Under the pieces are notes generated by a model, which worked only from the letters and a program-made list of their open reading frames with translations, was not told the origin of the DNA and did not search any database. Positions 17,538 through 26,732 of a stretch of 64,000 bases of DNA are shown piece after piece. This DNA comes from Paractinoplanes deccanensis (GTDB taxonomy: Bacteria; Actinomycetota; Actinomycetes; Mycobacteriales; Micromonosporaceae), in NCBI RefSeq assembly GCF_016862115.1, contig NZ_BOMI01000084.1:1-64000 (forward strand), given 5' to 3'. Position 1 is the first letter of the stretch; every line of letters starts with the position of its first letter. Both the position numbers and the translations under genes were made by a program.

Positions 17538-18401
17538 CTACAGCCACAGTTTCTGCAGCATGTGCCAGTCCTGTGGATGCTCGGCTATGCCTTCGGCGTA
17601 TGCGTCGGCCAGCGCCTGCGTGGTCTGCTTGACGCGTACGTCCAACGGGCCCTCGGTCGGCGGGATGATCCGCCGGAGCACCGCAACCGTCTGAGTGTCC
17701 GAGAATGAGAGGTCGACCGCGTAGAGCGGCGCGCCCGTCCGGATGGCCAGGATCGCGGGGCCGGCGGGCATCCGGGTGCGGCCGCCGAAGAAGGTCACCT
17801 CGACGCCGCCGCGGGACAGGTCGCGGTCGCCGAGCAGCGCCACCGCCCAGCCCTGCTGGAGCCGTTCGCCGAGCACGTCGAGCGGGGGCCGCCGGCCGCC
17901 GGTGAGCGGCAGCACCTCCATGCCGAGCTTTTCGCGGTACGCCACGAACTGCCGGAACACGCCCTCGGGCTTGAGCCGCTCGGCCACCGTGACCATGGGC
18001 CAGCCGTTGGAGACCACCCACGCCGCGGCCGCGTCCCAGTTACCGACGTGCGGCAGCGCGAGCACCACGCCCTTGCCGTCGGCGATCGCCGACTTGAGCT
18101 CGTCGTAGTGCTCGGGGGCCATGTGCAGGCCGGCGAGGAAGTCCTCCCTGGTCTGCGACGGCAGCCGGAAGGCCTCCATCCAGTAGCGCGCGTAGGAGCG
18201 CAGCGCGTCGCGTACCAGCGTGTCGGGCATGTCCGGCACCACTTGCCGCAGGTTGCGCCGCAGCCGCTGCGTGCCAGGACCGTTCTTCTGGTACGCGCGG
18301 TCGGCGGCGGCCGTGAAGAGCCGGCGCGCGACCGGCAGCGGCAGGGCGCGCACCACCCGCCACCCGGCCGCGTAGCCGAACTCGATCAGGCGATCCTTCA
18401 C
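17538..18401 (-). CDS. Phosphatidylinositol mannoside acyltransferase
   Basis: 287-residue lipid A acyltransferase (HtrB/LpxL)-like enzyme. It has the H-X4-D motif in LALPHVGNWDAAAAW and the acceptor region YRKNGPG-like AYQKNGPGTQRLRRNLRQVV. By position between the phosphatidylinositol synthase gene and pimA it corresponds to mycobacterial PatA (Rv2611c), which acylates the mannose of PIM. Its ATG overlaps the upstream stop by 4 bases. Confidence 0.9.
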   Translation of the reverse strand: MKDRLIEFGYAAGWRVVRALPLPVARRLFTAAADRAYQKNGPGTQRLRRNLRQVVPDMPDTLVRDALRSYARYWMEAFRLPSQTREDFLAGLHMAPEHYDELKSAIADGKGVVLALPHVGNWDAAAAWVVSNGWPMVTVAERLKPEGVFRQFVAYREKLGMEVLPLTGGRRPPLDVLGERLQQGWAVALLGDRDLSRGGVEVTFFGGRTRMPAGPAILAIRTGAPLYAVDLSFSDTQTVAVLRRIIPPTEGPLDVRVKQTTQALADAYAEGIAEHPQDWHMLQKLWL

Positions 18402-19183
18402 GCAGACGGATCCTTAGGCTCGGCCGAGGGCGCCGCGGAAGCCGAAGGCGCCCCGGAGGCCGGCGCCGCGGGAGCGGAAGGCGCCCCGGAGGCCGGCGCC
18501 GCGGGAGCGGAAGGCGGCGTGGCGGGCGGGACCGCGACGGGCGAGTCGGCCACGCTCGGCTCGGTGCGGGCGCCGGCGGGCAGGTCGGAGCGGCTCGCCG
18601 AGATCAGCCGCTGGAAGATCGTGATGATCGAGAGCACGGCCAGCACCCAGAGCGCCGCCGGCAGGCCCCAGTCCTGTCCGGTGCTGCCGATCAGGCCGCC
18701 GATGCCCACGATGACCAGCCGCTCGAGGCGCTCGGCGATGCCGACGTCCGCGTTCAGGCCCAGGCTCTGGGCGCGGGCCTTCACGTACGACACGACCTGG
18801 CCGGCGGCCAGGCTGATCAGGGCCGCGACCATGCCGCCGTACGGATTGCCCTCGCCGGCCAGATAGAACGCGACAGCGCCGAAGACCGCCGCGTCCGCGA
18901 TGCGGTCCATCGACGAGTCGAGCAGCGCGCCGAACTTGCCACCACCGCCGCGCATGCGGGCCATCGTGCCGTCGAGCACGTCGGTCAGCGCGCAGGCGGT
19001 GACGATCCAGGTCGCCCAGAACAGGTGACCCATCGCGCCGAAGTAGGAGCCGATCAGGACGCCGACGGTGCCGGCGACGGTGACGGCGTTGGGCGTGACC
19101 CCGAGGCGCAGCAGGAAGCGTGCGGTCGGGTTGACGCCGTAGGCGACTACGGCGCGCGCGGGAACTTGGACGATCTTTGCCAT
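18398..19183 (-). CDS. pgsA: CDP-alcohol phosphatidyltransferase (phosphatidylinositol (phosphate) synthase)
   Basis: Membrane enzyme joining CDP-diacylglycerol to inositol (phosphate). The family signature D-x2-D-G-x2-A-R-x8-G-x3-D-x3-D is exact in DVLDGTMARMRGGGGKFGAL followed by LDSSMDR. Several membrane helices follow. The C-terminal 50 residues are an Ala/Pro/Ser-rich tail that contains a perfect 33-bp DNA duplication (18447-18479 and 18480-18512), encoding SAPAAPASGAP twice. 261 residues; the core without the tail is of normal size. Confidence 0.93.
   Translation of the reverse strand: MAKIVQVPARAVVAYGVNPTARFLLRLGVTPNAVTVAGTVGVLIGSYFGAMGHLFWATWIVTACALTDVLDGTMARMRGGGGKFGALLDSSMDRIADAAVFGAVAFYLAGEGNPYGGMVAALISLAAGQVVSYVKARAQSLGLNADVGIAERLERLVIVGIGGLIGSTGQDWGLPAALWVLAVLSIITIFQRLISASRSDLPAGARTEPSVADSPVAVPPATPPSAPAAPASGAPSAPAAPASGAPSASAAPSAEPKDPSA
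18447..18512. repeat. Perfect 33-bp direct duplication inside pgsA
   Basis: Two identical 33-bp units abut, in frame, in the low-complexity tail of the phosphatidylinositol synthase gene. Copy number is likely to vary between strains. Confidence 0.85.
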
Positions 19184-19396
19184 GGCCTGCCCACCTTATC
19201 GGCGACGCCCGGGTCCTCGCGCCCCGGCAAGCCAACGTGCCCGTATCGTCGCTTCCGACGGCCTGAAGATCCATCTGAGCACCCGGCGCGAAAAGGGCAA
19301 AGGCCCAAACTCCAAAGGGTTGCCAGCCGCACACCGGCGGGTGTGGGATTTACCAACAGGCCCGTAACAGTCAAGAAACGACGGGAGCGGCCGCAC

Positions 19397-21547
19397 ATGG
19401 CGCAGAAGACCTCGGAGAAGGGGCTCAACGGCGCGGCGGCGCCGGTGGTGACCGAGCCCGGCAGAGTACGCAACGTGGTGCTGGTGGGACACTCCGGCTC
19501 GGGCAAGACGACCCTGGTCGAGGCCCTGCTGGCGGCCACCGGCACCATCTCACGGGCGGGATCGGTGACCGAGGGCACCACGGTGTCCGACCACGATCCG
19601 GCCGCGATCCGCCAGCAGCGCTCGGTGTCGCTGTCCTGCGCGCCGCTGAGCTACGCCGACGTAAAGATCAACCTGCTGGACACGCCCGGCTACGCCGACT
19701 TCGTCGGGGAGCTGCGCGCCGGCCTGCGGGCCGCGGACGCCGCGCTCTTCGTCGTCTCGGCCGTCGACGGCGTCGACGAGGCCACCGCCGCGCTCTGGGA
19801 GGAGTGCGCCGCGGTCGGCATGCCGCGGGCCGTGGCGATCACCCGGCTCGACCACCCGCGCGCCGACTACGAGCAGACCCTCGAGGACTGCCAGGACAAG
19901 TTCGGCGAGAACGTCATGCCGATCTACCAGCCGATGCTGGGCGACGACGGCCAGTCGGTGGAGGGCCTGATCGGCCTCGTCACGCTCCGCGTGCTCGACT
20001 ACTCCGAGGGCTACCCGCCGCGGGCCCGCGAGGCCGAGCCCGAGCACCTCAACCCCATCTCCGACGACCGCAACGCGCTCATCGAGGGGATCATCGCCGA
20101 GAGCGAGGACGAGACCCTCATGGACCGCTACCTCGGCGGCGAGCTGATCAGCACCGACACGCTGGTGCCCGACCTCGAGAAGGCGGTGGCGCGGGGCAAC
20201 TTCTTCCCGGTCATCCCGGTCTGCGCGGGCACCGGCGTGGGCCTCGACGCGCTGCTCGACGGCCTGGTCAACGGCGCGCCCTCGCCGCTGGAGCACGACC
20301 TGCCCGTGGTCACCGGCGTGGACGGCTCGCCGCGGCCGCCGATCACCTGCGACCCGGACGGCCCGCTCGTGGCCGAGGTCGTCAAGACCACGATCGACCG
20401 GCACGTCGGCCGGGTCTCGCTGGTCCGGGTCTTCTCCGGCACGCTGCGCCCCGAGCAGACGCTGCACGTGTCCGGGCACGGCCTGGCCGAGCGCGGCCAC
20501 CCCGATCACGACGCCGACGAGCGGGTCGCGCACATCTACTCGCCGCTCGGCGCCCAGCTGCGCGAGGTCCCGTACGCGATCGCCGGTGACATCTGCGCGA
20601 TCACCAAGTCGGGCAGCGCCGAGACCGGCGACACGCTCAGCAGCAAGGATCAGCCGTTGCTCATGGAGCCGTGGTCGATGCCCGAGCCGCTGCTGCCGAT
20701 CGCCGTGGTCGCGAAGTCGCGCTCCGACGAGGACGCGCTGGCCAAGAACCTGGCCCGCCTGGTCGCGGGCGACCCGACGCTGCGGCTGGAGCGCAACGCC
20801 GACACCCACCAGCTGGTGCTCTGGACGATGGGCGAGTCGCACGCCGACGTCGTGCTCGACCGGCTGCGCTCCGGCGGTGTCGAGCTCGACACCGAGCCGG
20901 TCAAGGTGCCGCTGCGCGAGACCTTCGGCTGCTCGGCCAAGGGACACGGGCGGCACGTGAAGCAGTCCGGCGGCCACGGCCAGTACGCGGTCTGCGACAT
21001 CTCGGTGGAGCCCCTCCCCCGCGGCTCCGGCTTCGAGTTCGTCGACAAGGTGGTCGGCGGCGCGGTCCCGCACAACTACATCCCGTCGGTGGAGAAGGGC
21101 GTGCGCGCCCAGCTCGACAAGGGATTGGTAGCCGGCTACCCGGTCGTCGACCTGCGGGTCACGCTCTTCGACGGCAAGGCGCACAGCGTCGACTCGTCGG
21201 ACGCCGCCTTCCAGACCGCCGGTGCGCTGGCGCTGCGCGAGGCCGCGGCGGCGGGCCAGGTGACGCTGCTCGAGCCGATCGACGAGATCGTGGTGCGGGT
21301 GCCGGACGTCTACGTCGGCCCGGTGATGAGCGACCTCTCCGGCCGGCGGGGCCGCCCGCTCGGCACGGACAACGACGGCGACCACAGCCTGGTGCGCGCC
21401 GAGGTCCCGGCGACAGAGCTGGTGCGGTACGCGGTGGAGCTGCGCGCGCTGTCCTCCGGCTCGGGCACGTTCACGCGCACGTACGTCCGGCACGAGCCGA
21501 TGCCCGCCCACCTGGCCGAGGCCGTACGAAAGGAGACCGCCAAATAG
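19397..21547 (+). CDS. Elongation factor G-like protein (EF-G2/FusA2 type)
   Basis: 716 residues with the EF-G domain series: G domain, domain II (VSLVRVFSGTLRPEQTLHVS), domain IV (KGHGRHVKQSGGHGQYAVCD) and domain V (IVVRVPDVYVGPVMSDLSGR). The G domain is atypical: P-loop GHSGSGKTTL, DTPGY where true EF-G has DTPGH, and TRLD in place of NKxD. This matches the actinobacterial second EF-G group (like Rv0120c) rather than the housekeeping factor. Its stop codon directly abuts that of the convergent HIT gene. Confidence 0.9.
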   Translation: MAQKTSEKGLNGAAAPVVTEPGRVRNVVLVGHSGSGKTTLVEALLAATGTISRAGSVTEGTTVSDHDPAAIRQQRSVSLSCAPLSYADVKINLLDTPGYADFVGELRAGLRAADAALFVVSAVDGVDEATAALWEECAAVGMPRAVAITRLDHPRADYEQTLEDCQDKFGENVMPIYQPMLGDDGQSVEGLIGLVTLRVLDYSEGYPPRAREAEPEHLNPISDDRNALIEGIIAESEDETLMDRYLGGELISTDTLVPDLEKAVARGNFFPVIPVCAGTGVGLDALLDGLVNGAPSPLEHDLPVVTGVDGSPRPPITCDPDGPLVAEVVKTTIDRHVGRVSLVRVFSGTLRPEQTLHVSGHGLAERGHPDHDADERVAHIYSPLGAQLREVPYAIAGDICAITKSGSAETGDTLSSKDQPLLMEPWSMPEPLLPIAVVAKSRSDEDALAKNLARLVAGDPTLRLERNADTHQLVLWTMGESHADVVLDRLRSGGVELDTEPVKVPLRETFGCSAKGHGRHVKQSGGHGQYAVCDISVEPLPRGSGFEFVDKVVGGAVPHNYIPSVEKGVRAQLDKGLVAGYPVVDLRVTLFDGKAHSVDSSDAAFQTAGALALREAAAAGQVTLLEPIDEIVVRVPDVYVGPVMSDLSGRRGRPLGTDNDGDHSLVRAEVPATELVRYAVELRALSSGSGTFTRTYVRHEPMPAHLAEAVRKETAK

Positions 21548-22075
21548 CTAAGCGGGCCACGCCTTGATCAGCAGCTGCCGGGTCTCGCCAAGGAGTTGGG
21601 GCAGGACCTTGGTGCGGCCGATCACGGGCATGAAGTTCGCGTCGCCGCCCCAGCGGGGCACGATGTGCTGGTGCAGGTGGGCGGCGATGCCGGCGCCGGC
21701 GATCGAGCCCTGGTTCATGCCGATGTTGAAGCCGTGCGGGCTGCTCACCGACCGCAGCACGCGCATGCCGGTGCGGGTGAAGGCGGCCAGCTCCGCCGTC
21801 TCCTCCTCGGTGAGGTCGGCGTAGTCGGCGACGTGCCGGTACGGGCAGATCATCAGGTGGCCGGGGTTGTACGGGTAGAGGTTGAGGATCGCGTAGACGA
21901 GATCGCCGCGCGCCACCACCAGGCTGTCGGGCTCGACCAGGCCGGGCGCCACGCAGAACGGGCACCCCTCGGGGCGGTTCTCGCCCGTGACGTAGGCCAG
22001 GCGGTGCGGCATCCACAGCCGCTCCAGGCCGTCCGGCTCGCCCACGGTCGGTGAGTACGCAGCGTCGTCGGTCAC
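21548..22075 (-). CDS. HIT-family hydrolase/phosphorylase (AP4A phosphorylase-like)
   Basis: 175 residues with the histidine triad HLHQHIVPRW and the upstream GENRPEGCPFC (zinc-type Cys pair). GHLMICPYRHVADYADLTEE is typical of the Rv2613c group, which splits diadenosine tetraphosphate and sits beside pgsA in mycobacteria. Here an EF-G-like gene separates the two. The ATG overlaps the stop of the upstream GGDEF gene by 4 bases. Confidence 0.9.
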   Translation of the reverse strand: MTDDAAYSPTVGEPDGLERLWMPHRLAYVTGENRPEGCPFCVAPGLVEPDSLVVARGDLVYAILNLYPYNPGHLMICPYRHVADYADLTEEETAELAAFTRTGMRVLRSVSSPHGFNIGMNQGSIAGAGIAAHLHQHIVPRWGGDANFMPVIGRTKVLPQLLGETRQLLIKAWPA

Positions 22076-23427
22076 ACCGGCAGCTTAGGCCGCCGCCGGT
22101 CCACGGTCGCGCCGTGCGGCAGGGCCGGCGCGACGGTCGCGCCGCGCAGCGTGGACGGCGTGAGGGTGGCGCCGTGCAGGGCGGGCGCCGCGGCGGCGAC
22201 CGGCGAGGGCTCCGGTGCGACGGGCGCGCCGTGCAGCTCGTACGATCCGCCGCCGCGCCGCTTGGCCGCGTACATCGCGGTGTCCGCCATGCGCAGCAGC
22301 TCGTCCGGGTCCGTCACGTCGGCGTGCGACAGGGCGATCCCCACGCTGGCCGGGGTGCGCAGCTCGCGGCGGCCCACCGTCACGGCCTCGTCGAGCGCCG
22401 CCACGATCCGGTCGGCGATCACCACGGCGTCCCGGGCCGAGCGCAGGTCCTCGACGATCACCACGAACTCGTCGCCGCCCAGGCGCGCGACCACGTCCTC
22501 GGTGCGCACGCAGCCGCGCAGCCGCTCGGCCACCACCCTGAGCAGCTCGTCGCCGGTCAGGTGCCCGTGCGCGTCGTTCACCTGCTTGAAGCCGTTGAGG
22601 TCGAGCAGCAGCGCGCCGACCGGCCGGCCGCTGCGTCGGGAACGGGCCATCGCGGCGGTGAGCCGCTCGCGCAGCATCGCCCGGTTGCCGAGCCCGGTCA
22701 GCGGGTCGTGCAGCGCCCGCTCGGTGAGCTCGGCGGTGAGCGCCACGCTGCCCAGGGCCAGCGACACCTGCGTGCGCAGCGCCTGGAGGGCTTGGAACAC
22801 CTCGGTGGGCAGCTCGGCGAGCGCGCTCACGCTGAGGACGCCGAAGAACCGCTCACCGTTGATCAAGGGCAGGAGGGTGTACGGGCGGGAGGTGGCCTCG
22901 TCCACGTCCGCGTACCCGGCGGCGGCCATGTCGGCGATCCTGACGACCTCGCCGCCCCTGAGCCGGGCCAGCACGTCCGCCGGGACACTCGCGACCGGCA
23001 CCTGGCGGCCGAGCACGGCGGCCTTGCCCTCGCCCGCCGAGTCGGTGATGGCGAAACCGTCGCCCGCCGTCGCGGCGAGTGAGGCGCGGGCGCCGGGGCA
23101 CTCGGCGAGCAGCTTCTCGGCGGCATGCACCGCGTGCCGGTGGACCTCGGCCTCGTCGGTGGTGGTGATCAGAACGGTGCCCAGCTCGCTGAGCACCTGC
23201 TCCCGGGCGACCGCGCGGCGCAGGGCGCGCAGGCTCGCGCTCCGCCGCGCCAGCAGCCGCCAGGCCAGCAGCATCATCACCAGCACGGCGACGGCCTCCA
23301 GGCCACCACGCGCGGTGGGCTCGACGATCCACCACAGGGCCGCCACCAGCACACTCGCGCCGGGAATCAGGTTCTCGTTCTTGATCACGGCCATGCAATC
23401 GGTGGCCGCGCGGGACACATGAGTCAC
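22072..23427 (-). CDS. Diguanylate cyclase with membrane anchor, GAF and GGDEF domains
   Basis: 451 residues. Two N-terminal hydrophobic segments (SVLVAALWWIVEPTARG; LEAVAVLVMMLLAWRLL), a coiled linker, a GAF-like sensor (LLINGERFFGVLSVSALAEL region) and a C-terminal GGDEF domain. The active site is intact (ARLGGDEFVVIVED) and an RTED inhibitory site lies five residues before it, so product feedback by c-di-GMP is likely. It is translationally coupled to the downstream HIT gene. The GTG at 23427 is used; ATG at 23394 is an alternative start. Confidence 0.9.
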   Translation of the reverse strand: MTHVSRAATDCMAVIKNENLIPGASVLVAALWWIVEPTARGGLEAVAVLVMMLLAWRLLARRSASLRALRRAVAREQVLSELGTVLITTTDEAEVHRHAVHAAEKLLAECPGARASLAATAGDGFAITDSAGEGKAAVLGRQVPVASVPADVLARLRGGEVVRIADMAAAGYADVDEATSRPYTLLPLINGERFFGVLSVSALAELPTEVFQALQALRTQVSLALGSVALTAELTERALHDPLTGLGNRAMLRERLTAAMARSRRSGRPVGALLLDLNGFKQVNDAHGHLTGDELLRVVAERLRGCVRTEDVVARLGGDEFVVIVEDLRSARDAVVIADRIVAALDEAVTVGRRELRTPASVGIALSHADVTDPDELLRMADTAMYAAKRRGGGSYELHGAPVAPEPSPVAAAAPALHGATLTPSTLRGATVAPALPHGATVDRRRPKLPV

Positions 23428-23452
23428 CGTTCGGGAGCGAGTGAGGGGCAGG

Positions 23453-24349
23453 TCACTCGCCGGCCGCGGTGGCGGCGGCCAGCCAGCCCGGCAGCGGCTC
23501 GCGGGCGGAGAGCCAGTGCGGCGGGATGCCGTCCAGGCCGGTGTACGCCGCCACGATGCCCCCGGCGATCGCGCAGGTCGTGTCGACGTCGCCGCCCGCC
23601 GCCAGGCACGCGCCGATGGCCGCCGGATAGTCGTCGAGATAGCGGTCGGCCACCCACACCGCGAAGGGCACGGTGTCGCGTGCCATCGCCCGGGCGCCGT
23701 TGCCGAGCTGGTGCGCCGCCTCGCCGGGATCGCCGATCCGGGCCGCCCTGACCAGGCCGTCGTGGACGTGCCCCTCGGGCGTGTGCGCGATGACCGCGCG
23801 CAGCAGCGGGGGACGCACGCCGTCCAGCCGCCCGGCCGCCGCCAGGGCCGCCGCGACCGTGACCGCGACGCCGCCCGCGATGCCCTCGGCGTGGGCGTGG
23901 GTCACCTCGGCGGCGCGGGCGCCCTGCGCCGCCGCGTGCGCGAGCGAGTCGGCGTGCCACGCGCCGAGCGGCGCGGCCCGCATCGCGGCGCCGTTGCCGG
24001 CCGAGCCCTGCCCGTCGAAGGCCGCGGCCGCGGCGATCGGCCAGGGCAGCCCCTCGCGGATCTCGCGCAGCATGACCACCGCGCCCGGCCCGTAGCCGCG
24101 GTAGGGATCGTGGTGCCGGCCGAGCATCGCGGCGAAACCGTCCCGGTCGAAGTCACCCTCGGCGAGCACGGCGACGAGGCAGCAGGCCTCTTCGGTGTCG
24201 TCGGTCCATTCCCACGGCGCGGGCGGCGGGTCGGCGAGGTCGACGGGGGCGGCGAAATGCTGGGCGCCGAGCGCGTCACCCACGCTCAGACCGGCGAGGC
24301 TCTCCAGGGCCAGCGCCAGCCGCGTACCGGGGAAGAGAGTGAATGACAT
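23453..24349 (-). CDS. ADP-ribosylglycohydrolase family protein
   Basis: 298 residues. It carries the metal-binding and family motifs: LSVGDALGAQ near the start, EWTDDTEEACCLVAVLAEGD, SAGNGAAMRAAPLGAWHADS and GGDVDTTCAIAGGIVAAYTG near the end. Such enzymes remove ADP-ribose from proteins or nucleic acids (DraG/ARH3-like); the target here is unknown. The N-terminal metal-site threonine and aspartates (TDDTE) and C-terminal D-x-D-T are intact. It is divergent from the response regulator gene. Confidence 0.88.
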   Translation of the reverse strand: MSFTLFPGTRLALALESLAGLSVGDALGAQHFAAPVDLADPPPAPWEWTDDTEEACCLVAVLAEGDFDRDGFAAMLGRHHDPYRGYGPGAVVMLREIREGLPWPIAAAAAFDGQGSAGNGAAMRAAPLGAWHADSLAHAAAQGARAAEVTHAHAEGIAGGVAVTVAAALAAAGRLDGVRPPLLRAVIAHTPEGHVHDGLVRAARIGDPGEAAHQLGNGARAMARDTVPFAVWVADRYLDDYPAAIGACLAAGGDVDTTCAIAGGIVAAYTGLDGIPPHWLSAREPLPGWLAAATAAGE

Positions 24350-24445
24350 CGGCGAAAGGGACGATATCTCATCACTGTCGGTGATTGAAGGGTGTCCCTG
24401 GATGACCGGTTAGGCCCGGCTTGCCATGCGCAGTACCTTCTTCGC

Positions 24446-25135
24446 ATGGCCACGGTGTTGCTCGTCGAGGACGATCACGTCGTGCGCGGCGCCATGCTCC
24501 GGTCGCTCGCCGACCGGGGCCACGCCGTGCACGCCGTCGGCACGGCGCTCGACGCGCTGCGCCGGGTCGCCGCCGAGACGCCCGACCTGGTCGTGCTCGA
24601 TCTCGGGCTGCCCGACCTGGACGGCTCCGACGCGCTGCGCATGCTGCGCGGCATCACCGACGTCCCGATCATCATCGCCACCGCGCGCGACGACGAGCAG
24701 ACCGTCGTGCGGCTGCTGCGCGCCGGTGCCGACGACTACATGGTCAAGCCGTTCACCGGCGCCCACCTCGACGCCCGCATCGCCACCGTGCTGCGGCGGG
24801 TGGGCCGCGCCAGCCGCGCGGCCCAGCCGGCCGTGCACGAGGTGGGCGAGCTGCGGGTGGACGTCGGCGAGCGCAGCGCCACCCTGGCGGAGCAGCCGCT
24901 TGCTCTGACCCGCAAGGAGTTCGACCTGCTGGCGTACCTCGCCGCCCGTCCGGGCCGAGTGGTTTCGCGCCGTGAGCTGCTGGAGGAGGTATGGCGACAG
25001 CCATCGGTCGGCGAGGATCAAACAATCGACGTGCACCTTTACTGGCTACGCCGGAAACTGGGCGAGTCCGCGGCGAAACCTCGCTACCTGCGCACCGTGC
25101 GGGGGGTCGGATTCCGGTTGGTGGCGCCGGACTGA
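24446..25135 (+). CDS. OmpR/PhoB-family response regulator
   Basis: 229 residues. Receiver domain with acidic pair LLVEDDHVV, phosphoacceptor Asp in LVVLDLGLPDLDG and Lys in YMVKPFTGAH; C-terminal winged-helix domain (LALTRKEFDLLAYLAARPGR ... DVHLYWLRRKLGE ... YLRTVRGVGFRL). The ATG at 24446 begins the canonical ATVLLVEDD. It overlaps the kinase gene, forming a two-component operon. The regulated genes are not evident. Confidence 0.94.
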   Translation: MATVLLVEDDHVVRGAMLRSLADRGHAVHAVGTALDALRRVAAETPDLVVLDLGLPDLDGSDALRMLRGITDVPIIIATARDDEQTVVRLLRAGADDYMVKPFTGAHLDARIATVLRRVGRASRAAQPAVHEVGELRVDVGERSATLAEQPLALTRKEFDLLAYLAARPGRVVSRRELLEEVWRQPSVGEDQTIDVHLYWLRRKLGESAAKPRYLRTVRGVGFRLVAPD

Positions 25136-26535
25136 GGGCCCGGCTGGCGTACACGACCGCCGCCACCACCGCCGTCGCCGCGCTCGTCTTCCTCGTCCCG
25201 CTCGGCTGGGAGCTCCGCAACGACCACCGTGACCAGGCCATGGCCGCCGCCGAGCGGCGCAGCGCCACGGTGGCCGGTGCCATCGTGTCCGGAGCGCCGG
25301 CCAAGGGCGTCGCCGCCACGGTCGCGGCGGCCGGCGGGCAGACCGTGATCCACCCGCCCGGCCAGACTGCCGGCGGCCGGGCGCCGGGCGAGGAGGTGCA
25401 GCGCGCGGCGAGCACCGGCCGCACCATCGAGGCCGACGTCGACGGCGGCGTCGCGCGCCTGCAACCGGTGACGGCCGGCACCCGTACGTCGGTGGTCGAG
25501 GTCTTCGTCCCCGACGCCGAGCTGAAGGCGGGCACCGCGCGCGACTGGTGGGTGCTGCTCGGCATCGCGCTGGTGCTGGTCGTGGGGGCGGTGATCGTCG
25601 TCGACCGGCTCGCCCGGGGCGCGGTCAGCTCGGCCCGCAACCTCGTGCACGCGGCGCTGGCGGTGGGTGGCGGCGACCTCGGCGTCCGGATCACGCCGTC
25701 GGGCCCGCGCGAGCTCGCCGAGGCCGGCTACGCCTTCAACCGCATGGCCGACCGCCTGGTCACCTCGCGCACGAACGAGCGGGAGCTGGTCGCCGACCTG
25801 TCCCACCGGCTGCGCACCCCGCTGACCGCGCTGCGGCTGGACGCCGAGGCGCTCGACCCCGACGACACCCAGATCATCGACCTCTCCGCGGACGAGGTCG
25901 ACCGGCGCCGCGGCATCCGGCGCATCCGGCAGGCGATCGTCACGCTCGAGGGCGAGGTCAACCAGCTCATCAACACCACGCGCCAGGCGGTCGCGGCCCA
26001 GGTGGCCGCCGCGCCCGAGCCGGGTGTCTGCGACGTCAGCGAGGTCGTGCGCGAAAGGATGACCTTCTGGTCGGCGCTCGCCGACGACCAGAACCGCAGC
26101 TACCGGGTGGTCGGCGCGCAGATGCGCATCCCGGTGCCCGTCGCCCGCGCGGAGCTGGCGGCGGCGCTCGACGCGATTCTGGGTAATGTGTTCCGCTACA
26201 CCCCCCAGGGCACGGCGTTCGAAGTAGGCATCTCCCGGCGGGACGGCTGGGTGGCGGTGCGGGTCGACGACGCGGGCCCCGGTATCCCCGATCCGGAGAA
26301 GGCGATGCAGCGCGGGCAGAGCAACCAGGGTTCGACCGGCCTCGGGCTGGACATCGCCCGGCGTGCCGCGCAGGCCGCCGGCGGCTCGGTCAACCTCGAC
26401 CGGGCCGCGATGGGCGGCGCGAGCGTCGTGATGCTGCTCGCCGACGCGGACGCGACGCCCAAGCAGGTGAACCGTTTCGGCCTGGTCGGTCGCCTCGCCC
26501 GCGAGCGCGGCGGCAAGCCGTCACGCTCAGAGTGA
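25132..26535 (+). CDS. Sensor histidine kinase
   Basis: 467 residues from the inferred start. Two membrane helices (about residues 4-27 and 136-160) flank an extracytoplasmic sensor domain; then HAMP, a HisKA domain with LVADLSHRLRTPLTALRLD (phospho-His near residue 223) and an ATPase domain (ILGNVFRYTPQG, DDAGPGIPD, GSTGLGLDIAR). The only start consistent with the first helix is CTG at 25132-25134, overlapping the regulator's TGA as CTGA; no ATG, GTG or TTG occurs in frame between 24994 and the membrane helix. The far-upstream ATG at 24991 would put 47 hydrophilic residues inside the regulator gene. Confidence 0.9.
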   Translation: MRARLAYTTAATTAVAALVFLVPLGWELRNDHRDQAMAAAERRSATVAGAIVSGAPAKGVAATVAAAGGQTVIHPPGQTAGGRAPGEEVQRAASTGRTIEADVDGGVARLQPVTAGTRTSVVEVFVPDAELKAGTARDWWVLLGIALVLVVGAVIVVDRLARGAVSSARNLVHAALAVGGGDLGVRITPSGPRELAEAGYAFNRMADRLVTSRTNERELVADLSHRLRTPLTALRLDAEALDPDDTQIIDLSADEVDRRRGIRRIRQAIVTLEGEVNQLINTTRQAVAAQVAAAPEPGVCDVSEVVRERMTFWSALADDQNRSYRVVGAQMRIPVPVARAELAAALDAILGNVFRYTPQGTAFEVGISRRDGWVAVRVDDAGPGIPDPEKAMQRGQSNQGSTGLGLDIARRAAQAAGGSVNLDRAAMGGASVVMLLADADATPKQVNRFGLVGRLARERGGKPSRSE

Positions 26536-26732
26536 ACCGGGCCGGATAGTTGCTTAGATCTGTATTAAAGGGGTTCCCCTCGCGCGCGCGGGCTGGCAAC
26601 CTACCCTCCGATCCCATCCGGCTTCCCGGCGCGCTCCGTCCCCACGAGACGAGCCGCGGAGGCCTCCGCGCGGTGAGAGGCGGCCGCCCCATCGCCGTCT
26701 CCCACCGCGCACCCGCCAGGCAAGGAGCTGAG

